This document shows, in pieces, positions 23,749 through 30,034 of a stretch of DNA of 30,034 nucleotides. The stretch's first letter is position 1. Each line of letters begins with the position of its first letter. Where the stretch lies: positions 1-30,034 of the forward strand of contig CAJUGU010000036.1 in the NCBI GenBank assembly GCA_910586105.1, in the 5' to 3' direction. This stretch comes from an uncultured Eubacteriales bacterium. Its GTDB lineage: Bacteria > Bacillota > Clostridia > Oscillospirales > Butyricicoccaceae. Below the pieces are notes generated by a model, which did no database searches, was not told the origin of the DNA, and saw only the letters and a list, made by a program, of their open reading frames with translations. Made by a program: the position numbers and the translations under genes.

Positions 23749-26700
23749 ATGAGACAGAAAATCAAACGGATTTTATCCTCTGCACTGACTGCGGCAATGG
23801 TGCTGAATCCATTTGCAAGCATCTTGCCGCAGGCGGCGGCACTCAGCGGCGGCGATTCCGTAACGCTCGTGTTCGACAGCGACAAGCAAAATTATCTGCG
23901 TGAGCAGAAAAACGGCGCGTGGGTTAATCTCCCGATACATGAGAGTTATGCGACCGAAAATGGTGAGAAATTGCTTGCGTTTTGCATGGACCACGGCAAG
24001 CACGGTATACATGAAGTTGCGCCCACGACCAACCGGCACACCTATATATTGGATTCCGGCACGGGCTACACGCAGAATCCGAAAGCAGTCGGCGTTATCA
24101 TGCGCGGCAGCGGACGGCTGACCTTGCAGTCGTTTTTGAATCAGTTCCCGTCCGTCCCGCGCGACTTGACCGAGGATGAATACCGTTATGCGACGCAGAC
24201 CGCGATCTGGGCGGCGCTCGGCCAGCTCAGCGTCAGCGGTACGGCGTTCACAAGCGGCAATGCGGTGCAGGTTTCGTCCGCGCACAGCACCGAAGGGGCG
24301 CGTGTTATGGCGGCGATCAAGGCTCTTCTGGAATATGCAAATACCATCGACCATAATTATTATGTCGGTTCGTATCTGACGCACGGCGACGCATACGACG
24401 AAACTGGCGAGATCGACTGGTCGCCAGCTGGCGGCGACGGGCTGAACGCCAGCGTGGAAGAACTCGACGGCGCGGAATACTACACGAAGGAAATCAAGGT
24501 TGCATCGGCTTCCTTCTGCCAGAACAACGCCTTGAATGTCGGATTGTATCAGGCGCTTCCCGGCACGCTGCTCCAGATTGTCAAAGATGGCGACCATGCC
24601 AGCGCAGCCGCGCCGAGCGCAAGCGCGTCCGTTACGCTGAAACCGATCGCGCAGACGACCGACGCCAATGCAAACGGCTCGGAATATTACGGCATTGTGA
24701 AAGTCTGGGTGCCGAAGGATGCAGCCGATGAAAAAACCGATTACGCATTCAATGTGCAGCTTTCGGCAACGGTCGAATCCTTTGAGATTTTCGTAGGCCG
24801 CGCCAGCGGTTACGAGAGCAGCACCGAATATCAAAAGTACCTTATCAGTGGCCCGCAATGGCAGGAAATCGGCAACAGCGTTCCGATCAAATGGGGCAAC
24901 GCTACGATTCCTGACGACCCCGATTTGCCGGATAATCCTGACGATCCGGACAATCCCGACGACCCGGAAGACCCGCCCCCGGAGCCGGGAGAGCTGTACA
25001 TTAAAAAGGTGGACGCTGACACGGGTGAAACCCTTGGCGACTGCACTTTTGAACTGGAACACATTGAATCCGGCTTCAAAACCACGGTTACGACGCTGGG
25101 CGACGGAATGGCGTTTTTTGAGCTTCCGGCCGAAAAAACAGGCGGCTGGAAAGCAACCGAAACCGTTCCGCCTCCGGGCTATGAGAAGGCCCCGGACAAT
25201 ATCCAGACCTTTAGCTGGGATGGTGAGACTACTCCAATTAACCTGACCTTCAAGAACCACCGCAAGCCGTCTATTTTGTTCGTCAAGCGCGACGCGGTGA
25301 CTGGCGACACCCTCAAGGGCGCGATTATCGAGGTCAGCCGCAACGGGCAGAAAATCGGGGATTATGAAACCAAAGAGGACGGCACGTTTATGATTACGGA
25401 GCTGGTTGAGGGGACATATACTTTCCGTGAGAAAACGCCCCCGGCGGGTTATCTGATAACGGATGAAGTCGTCACACAGTACGTGAATCCCAACGAAATG
25501 GCAACCGGCGAGCGTGTTATCCCGGTCGAAATGAAGGATTTCGCAGAATTGAAGCTGAAAATCATCAAGTTCGACCAGCAGAGCAACAAGCGGCTGTCCG
25601 GCGTTACCTTTGAGATTTACTGCAATACTGAACTGATCGGGCGCAAGCAAACCGACAACAACGGCGAAATCAACCTCACGGGACTGAAACCGGGAACCTA
25701 TTTGGTGAAAGAAGTCGCGACCGATGCAGAACACGTGGTAAATTCCACGCCGCAGCAGATCGAATTGAAGGCGGGACAGACCGACGTGCCGGAGCTGGTT
25801 TTCATGAACCAGCTAAAGCCGGGAATGTATCTGGTAAAGGTGGATTCCGAAACCTTGAAGCCTATGCCAAACGTCAAGTTTTTGATATCGCAGGTCGGCG
25901 GCACTTTCTCGAAAGAATTTGTCACTGACGTGAACGGCGAGATCGACCTTTCCCAGCTCGAACCGGGCGCATATCAGGTGAAAGAGTTGCTGACGATCGA
26001 CGGCTATCTGGTCGACGATGCAATCCGCACCATCCAGCTGAACCCCGATGAAACGGCGCGTTTTGTGTTCACCAACACGAAAAAGCCGTGGCTGGAAATC
26101 CTGAAATATGACCCCGATAATGATATTTACATTCCGGGTGCGACGTTCAAAATTGCAAAAATCGAGGACGGCTCGCATTATCTTGACCGTGTAACCGACC
26201 AAAACGGGCGCATCCTGCTTGAAAATCTGGAACCGGGCGTATATACGGTAATTGAAATGGCGGAACCCGCCCATTACGTGAAAAACACGCTGGAATACCA
26301 TGTCGAGCTGTTCCCCGGAAAAGGCTCGACGCTGGTTGTGAACAACTACCGAAAGCCAAACCTTCAGATTGTGAAAACCGATGCAGTCACAGGAAAACCG
26401 CTGCCCGGTACGACCTTCACGCTGAACAAGGTGGACAGCTCTACGCTCACGACGGTGATTACCGGCGCGGACGGCACGGTTACGATCAGCGACCTTGAAC
26501 CGGGTGTGTATCAAGTCACAGAAAAGAAAGTACCGGACGGCTATTTGCTCGACGAAACGCCGCAGCTTATCACGCTCGTACCAAACGAGACGGGCATCGT
26601 CCGCTTCTACAACTATCCGAAACCTTCTTTATTGATTCAGAAGGTCGACAGTGTGACCGGCGACCCGCTGCAAGGGGCGAAATTCCATATCACCTATGCC

Positions 26701-29700
26701 AGCAATAACACTTCTACGGGCGAGATAAATGACCTTGGCGACTATTTTACAGACGAAAACGGTCAAATTAAGCTCGATAAAGTTCAAGACGGCTGGTACA
26801 AGGTGACGGAGCTGGAAGCCCCGGCAGGGTATAGCATCAAGCAGCCTGCGACACAGGAAGCCTACATCAAGGCAGGCACAAGCAAAACCTTCACCTTTGA
26901 AAATGTTCCGCTCAGCGCCATCGTCATTAAGAAAATTGACGCAGACAGCGGCAAGGTCTTGCCGAATGCGTGGTTCCGGATTCGCTATCTGGGCGGAACC
27001 TCTGGCACTGGCGGCACGACCATCGGCGAGTACATGACCAGCAGCAACGGCACTATCGTAAAAACAGGCTTAAAGGCAGGAACGTATATCATTGAGGAAA
27101 TTTCCGCGCCAGAGGGCTACGTTATCAACGATTCCGCACAGACCGTGTATCTTTCCGGCAAAGATCAGGACGTTATCACGGTCACGTTCGGCAATGATAA
27201 GAAAGGCAGCCTGCTCATTATCAAAAAGGACGCCGTGACGGGCGAACCGCTTTCGGACGTGGAATTTTTGCTGACAAACAGTGACGGCGGCTTAATTGGA
27301 AATTCCAACGGCAAATTTGTGACCGACAGCGCAGGCACGATCCGCGTAGACGGGCTGGAACCCGGCATGACCGTAATCGTGAAGGAGACGCGCACGCGTT
27401 CCGGCTACATTTTGGACGATACTCCGCAAACTATTAAAATCAAGGCAAATGAAACCATGAGTTTGGAATTTCGGAACAAGCCCAAAGGGAGCCTGATCGT
27501 GCTGAAAAAGGACAGTCAGACGGGCGAACCGATACCAAATGTTGAGTTTAAAATCACTACATCGTCCGGCGAACTTGTCCCCGACCATGAGGGCGCGACG
27601 AGTACGAACGGCATTTATAAGACCGACGAAAACGGGCAGATCGCGCTTTCCAAGCTGACCCCCGGCACGTATGTCGTGACCGAGGTCAAGGTGCCGAATG
27701 AGTATGTAATGGACGCGCCGCCGCAGACCGTCCGTGTGAATGAGAACGACGCACAAACTTTAACTTTTTTGAACACGAAAAAGGGCAGTTTGATTGTCAA
27801 AAAAATCGACAGCATCACCCGCGAATCGATTTCCGGAGTAACCTTTGAAATCAAGGGCGACGGCTATCCGACCACTTCCCACACGACGGACAGCAGCGGG
27901 CAAATCAAGCTCGATTATTTGCCGAATGGCACTTATTCGATTACGGAAGTACGTGCAAAGGACGGCTATAAGCTCGATACCACTACGCGCACAGCGACCG
28001 TTACAGCGGGGAAAACAACGGAAATCACCGTTGAAAATGAACCGCTTGGCGGGCTGCTCATTAAAAAGATGAACTCCGTAACCAAAGAACCGCTTTCCGA
28101 CGTGATTTTCAAAGTTACACGCGCAGACGGTTCGGCGGTTGGCACTTCGGGCGGAGAATTCCGCACGGATGAACGTGGATTCATCATGATCCCCGACCTG
28201 GAACCGGCGGGTTACGTCATTCAGGAAGTGCAGGCCAAACCGGGCTTCCTGCTGGACGATACGCCCAAAACGATTGAGGTTAAGGACCATCGGACGTACA
28301 CCGTTGAGTTTTTCAACCAGCCAAAAGGCGGGCTTGTTGTGGTCAAAAAAGACAGTATTACGGGAGAACCGCTGAAAGGCGTGGAGTTTAAGATTACGAC
28401 TTCCAGCGGCGAACTGGTTTCCGGGAATGAGGGGCAGACCTCGACAAACGGCATTTTTACGACGGATGAAAACGGCGTTATCGAGATCAATAAGCTGAAA
28501 CCCGGCACATATACCGTTGTCGAGACGAAAACCCTGCCTGACTACGTTCTGGACGCGCAGCCGCAGACGGTTGTTGTGGAAGCGAATGATACTCAAACGC
28601 TTACTTTCACGAATACACCGAAGGGTTGTTTAGTCGTGAAAAAGATCGACAGCGTAACACATGAACCGCTTTCCGGCGTAAAATTCGAGGTAAAAGGCTG
28701 CAATGGCTGTGATTATCCAGCGGGAACGTATACCACGGATGCAAACGGTATGTTCCGCCTGAGCCATATTCCCAGCGGCTGCTATTCGATTGTGGAAACG
28801 CAGGCAAAGGACGGCTATCGGCTGGACGATACCGTGCATACGGTGAAGGTCGAAGCCGGGGCTTGCAAGGAGGTTACGTTCGAGAACGAACCGCTCGGCG
28901 GGCTGCTTATCAAGAAAATGTCGGCGTCGAATAAGGAGCCGCTTTCAGATGTGACCTTTACCGTTTTGACTGCGGAAGGTACGCCTGTCGGCACTTCCAA
29001 CGGGCAATTCCGTACAAACGTGGATGGTTACATCTCCATTCCTGATTTGGCTCCCGGCACGTATCTTGTAAAGGAGACGCAGGCCAAACCGGGCTATATT
29101 CTGGACGATACCCCGCAAACCATCACGATCAAGGATCACCAGACGTATCTTCTGGAAGTGTTTAATAAGCCGAAAGGAAATCTGGTTGTCGTCAAAACCG
29201 ACAGTCAGACCGGAGAAGTGCTGCCGGGTGTTGAGTTTAAGATCACCACTGCGAACGGTGAGCTTGTTCCAGATAATGAAGGTTTGACTTCCTCCAACGG
29301 GATTTATACGACCGACAAAAATGGCGAAATCGTTCTTTCCAAGCTCAAACCGGGCACGTATATTGTGAGCGAAACGAAGACGCTTGACGACTATATTCTG
29401 GACGCACCGCCGCAGACCGTGGTGATTGAAGCAGATGACACGCAGGTTTTGAATTTTACGAATACGAAAAAGGGCTGTCTCGTGATTACAAAGGTTGACA
29501 GCGTGACGCGCGAACCGCTTTCCGGCGTAAAGTTTGAAATCAAAGGCTGCAATGGCAACGCTTATCCGGGCGACATTTACACTACGAACAGCAGCGGCGT
29601 GATCCAGCTTGACCACATCCCGAGCGGCGACTACACGATTATGGAAACGCAGGCAAAGGACGGTTATCGTCTGGATGATGCTGCGCAGGTCGTGAACGTT

Positions 29701-30003
29701 GAAGCCGGCAAAACCCGCAAAATCACGGTCGAGAATGAACCGCTCGGCGGACTGCTCCTGAAAAAGATGGATTCCGTCACGAAAGAGCCGCTTTCGGATG
29801 TCATTTTCAAAATCACGAAAACAGACGGCACAGTCGTAGGCGAATCCGGCGGCGAATACCATACCGATGAACGCGGCTACATTTCCATTCCCGACCTCGC
29901 GCCGGGTGGTTATATCGTGGAGGAAGTGCAGGCGAAGCCCGGATATTTGCTGGACAATACGCCCAAAACCATTGAAATCAAGGATGCGCGCTTTGTTCCT
30001 TGA
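23749..30003 (+). CDS. Giant thioester adhesin with 18 Cna-B/SpaA-like domains, 3' end disrupted
   Basis: This surface protein is 2084 aa as read. ATG 23749 follows AAAGGAG (23737-23743). A signal peptide (about 1-31) is followed by a thioester domain with FCMDHGK (Cys79) and the ATQTAIW motif (Gln150), the pair expected to form a reactive Cys-Gln thioester that bonds host or cell amines. After an Asp/Pro linker (DNPDDP repeats, about 385-413) come 18 prealbumin-like domains from position 24988. Each has a K-x-D strand such as IKKVDADTGE, a TFEL-type strand, and a TVTE/VKE-PxGY strand typical of intramolecular Lys-Asn/Asp isopeptide folds. From 27487 they form three A-B-C superrepeats. The final domain breaks off at IEIKDARFVP, where HRTY-type sequence is expected, so the sorting signal is missing here. 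It is probably truncated by a junction near 29985. Confidence 0.9.
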   Translation: MRQKIKRILSSALTAAMVLNPFASILPQAAALSGGDSVTLVFDSDKQNYLREQKNGAWVNLPIHESYATENGEKLLAFCMDHGKHGIHEVAPTTNRHTYILDSGTGYTQNPKAVGVIMRGSGRLTLQSFLNQFPSVPRDLTEDEYRYATQTAIWAALGQLSVSGTAFTSGNAVQVSSAHSTEGARVMAAIKALLEYANTIDHNYYVGSYLTHGDAYDETGEIDWSPAGGDGLNASVEELDGAEYYTKEIKVASASFCQNNALNVGLYQALPGTLLQIVKDGDHASAAAPSASASVTLKPIAQTTDANANGSEYYGIVKVWVPKDAADEKTDYAFNVQLSATVESFEIFVGRASGYESSTEYQKYLISGPQWQEIGNSVPIKWGNATIPDDPDLPDNPDDPDNPDDPEDPPPEPGELYIKKVDADTGETLGDCTFELEHIESGFKTTVTTLGDGMAFFELPAEKTGGWKATETVPPPGYEKAPDNIQTFSWDGETTPINLTFKNHRKPSILFVKRDAVTGDTLKGAIIEVSRNGQKIGDYETKEDGTFMITELVEGTYTFREKTPPAGYLITDEVVTQYVNPNEMATGERVIPVEMKDFAELKLKIIKFDQQSNKRLSGVTFEIYCNTELIGRKQTDNNGEINLTGLKPGTYLVKEVATDAEHVVNSTPQQIELKAGQTDVPELVFMNQLKPGMYLVKVDSETLKPMPNVKFLISQVGGTFSKEFVTDVNGEIDLSQLEPGAYQVKELLTIDGYLVDDAIRTIQLNPDETARFVFTNTKKPWLEILKYDPDNDIYIPGATFKIAKIEDGSHYLDRVTDQNGRILLENLEPGVYTVIEMAEPAHYVKNTLEYHVELFPGKGSTLVVNNYRKPNLQIVKTDAVTGKPLPGTTFTLNKVDSSTLTTVITGADGTVTISDLEPGVYQVTEKKVPDGYLLDETPQLITLVPNETGIVRFYNYPKPSLLIQKVDSVTGDPLQGAKFHITYASNNTSTGEINDLGDYFTDENGQIKLDKVQDGWYKVTELEAPAGYSIKQPATQEAYIKAGTSKTFTFENVPLSAIVIKKIDADSGKVLPNAWFRIRYLGGTSGTGGTTIGEYMTSSNGTIVKTGLKAGTYIIEEISAPEGYVINDSAQTVYLSGKDQDVITVTFGNDKKGSLLIIKKDAVTGEPLSDVEFLLTNSDGGLIGNSNGKFVTDSAGTIRVDGLEPGMTVIVKETRTRSGYILDDTPQTIKIKANETMSLEFRNKPKGSLIVLKKDSQTGEPIPNVEFKITTSSGELVPDHEGATSTNGIYKTDENGQIALSKLTPGTYVVTEVKVPNEYVMDAPPQTVRVNENDAQTLTFLNTKKGSLIVKKIDSITRESISGVTFEIKGDGYPTTSHTTDSSGQIKLDYLPNGTYSITEVRAKDGYKLDTTTRTATVTAGKTTEITVENEPLGGLLIKKMNSVTKEPLSDVIFKVTRADGSAVGTSGGEFRTDERGFIMIPDLEPAGYVIQEVQAKPGFLLDDTPKTIEVKDHRTYTVEFFNQPKGGLVVVKKDSITGEPLKGVEFKITTSSGELVSGNEGQTSTNGIFTTDENGVIEINKLKPGTYTVVETKTLPDYVLDAQPQTVVVEANDTQTLTFTNTPKGCLVVKKIDSVTHEPLSGVKFEVKGCNGCDYPAGTYTTDANGMFRLSHIPSGCYSIVETQAKDGYRLDDTVHTVKVEAGACKEVTFENEPLGGLLIKKMSASNKEPLSDVTFTVLTAEGTPVGTSNGQFRTNVDGYISIPDLAPGTYLVKETQAKPGYILDDTPQTITIKDHQTYLLEVFNKPKGNLVVVKTDSQTGEVLPGVEFKITTANGELVPDNEGLTSSNGIYTTDKNGEIVLSKLKPGTYIVSETKTLDDYILDAPPQTVVIEADDTQVLNFTNTKKGCLVITKVDSVTREPLSGVKFEIKGCNGNAYPGDIYTTNSSGVIQLDHIPSGDYTIMETQAKDGYRLDDAAQVVNVEAGKTRKITVENEPLGGLLLKKMDSVTKEPLSDVIFKITKTDGTVVGESGGEYHTDERGYISIPDLAPGGYIVEEVQAKPGYLLDNTPKTIEIKDARFVP
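27487..28326 (+). repeat. Adhesin superrepeat 1 (modules A1, B1, C1)
   Basis: Module A1 begins at 27487 (GSLIVLKKDSQTGEP), B1 at 27784 (GSLIVKKIDSITRES) and C1 at 28048 (GGLLIKKMNSVTKEP). The three together are 840 bases (280 aa). B1 has no cysteines, unlike B2 and B3. Confidence 0.85.
28327..29175 (+). repeat. Adhesin superrepeat 2 (modules A2, B2, C2)
   Basis: A2 begins at 28327 (GGLVVVKKDSITGEP), B2 at 28624 (GCLVVKKIDSVTHEP) and C2 at 28897 (GGLLIKKMSASNKEP). The unit is 849 bases (283 aa). B2 is cysteine-rich: GCLVV, KGCNGCDYP, SGCYSI and GACKEV. Confidence 0.85.
29176..29985 (+). repeat. Adhesin superrepeat 3 (modules A3, B3, C3, incomplete)
   Basis: A3 begins at 29176 (GNLVVVKTDSQTGEV), B3 at 29473 (GCLVITKVDSVTREP) and C3 at 29746 (GGLLLKKMDSVTKEP). 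C3 keeps the repeat pattern up to IEIKD at 29985 and then diverges. B3 retains three of the B2-type cysteine sites at most (GCLV, KGCNG). Confidence 0.8.
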
Positions 30004-30029
30004 CAATCCGTGTAGAAATACACGATAAA
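30000..30029 (+). promoter_or_regulatory. Promoter-like sequence with palindromic operator at right edge
   Basis: TTGACA (30000-30005) is followed after 18 bases by GATAAA (30024-30029), a weak -10. Between them lies the perfect inverted repeat CGTGTA/TACACG (30009-30014/30019-30024) around GAAA. A palindrome in the spacer of a promoter is a classic repressor-site layout. It would drive a gene beyond the window. Confidence 0.4.
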
Positions 30030-30034
30030 ACAAG

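Noticed and set aside
23773..25734. 653-aa minus-strand open frame opposite the adhesin, and similar ones at 21749-22960, 25813-26514, 27760-28596 and 28945-30033
   Set aside because: They lie opposite well-supported coding sequence. Similarity among the latter ones only reflects the adhesin repeats read backwards.
24901..30003. CRISPR array or tandem noncoding repeat
   Set aside because: The repeats are protein-coding, divergent and about 260-300 bp per domain, with no short identical repeats and unique spacers.

Overview
This window looks like part of an integrative conjugative or plasmid-like element from a gut-type Clostridia host (Oscillospiraceae, Lachnospiraceae or similar). The evidence is moderate-GC Firmicutes codon use, strong AAGGAGG ribosome binding sites, GTG/TTG starts, and a gene set typical of Clostridial mobile elements: RepA_N initiator, DUF3846, ParA/ParB, an XF1762-type protein, a TTRAP-like protein, a giant methylase-helicase, DUF3849, DUF3991-TOPRIM, MobC, a MOBP relaxase and PcfB. 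Almost everything real is on the + strand. No integrase and no type IV secretion ATPase or channel gene is visible, so this is only part of the element.

Layout. Positions 1-272 hold what looks like a short relaxase C-terminal remnant and a large hairpin. Positions 273-4941 carry the replication and partition block: a DUF5348-like protein, a terminator and TTACCGG repeats, RepA, DUF3846, ParA with a probable frameshift, ParB, XF1762-like and TTRAP-like. Positions 4969-15594 hold one very large gene for a DNA methylase/SNF2-type helicase of about 2700 aa. It is split by a full-length group II intron (12385-14907) that carries its own reverse transcriptase/maturase/HNH protein. A TnpV-family gene is overprinted in another frame inside the 5' exon (5825-6169). 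Positions 15608-18486 encode DUF3849, a TOPRIM protein, a PP-loop PAPS-reductase-like enzyme and an unknown small protein. Positions 18487-20876 hold a candidate oriT, MobC, the relaxase and PcfB.

Positions 20878-30003 are a cell-surface module: a signal-peptide plus transmembrane protein, a secreted sortase, a secreted transglutaminase-like protein with its own promoter, and a huge adhesin. The adhesin has an N-terminal thioester domain followed by 18 Cna-B/SpaA-like prealbumin domains. The last nine of these form three A-B-C superrepeats. It loses the repeat pattern abruptly about 20 bases before its stop, where a promoter-like sequence with a perfect palindrome begins. This suggests an insertion or rearrangement junction at the right edge.

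How the parts fit (inference). RepA and ParAB would maintain the circular form. The relaxosome (MobC, relaxase, PcfB) and the methylase-helicase/TOPRIM proteins would process and protect transferred DNA. The surface genes would help cell-cell contact through covalent chemistry: thioester bonding, intramolecular isopeptides, sortase anchoring and possibly transglutaminase crosslinking. The main points for a second look are the intron with a perfect EBS1-IBS1 match, the TnpV overprint, the ParA frameshift, the covalent adhesion module and the two broken edges.
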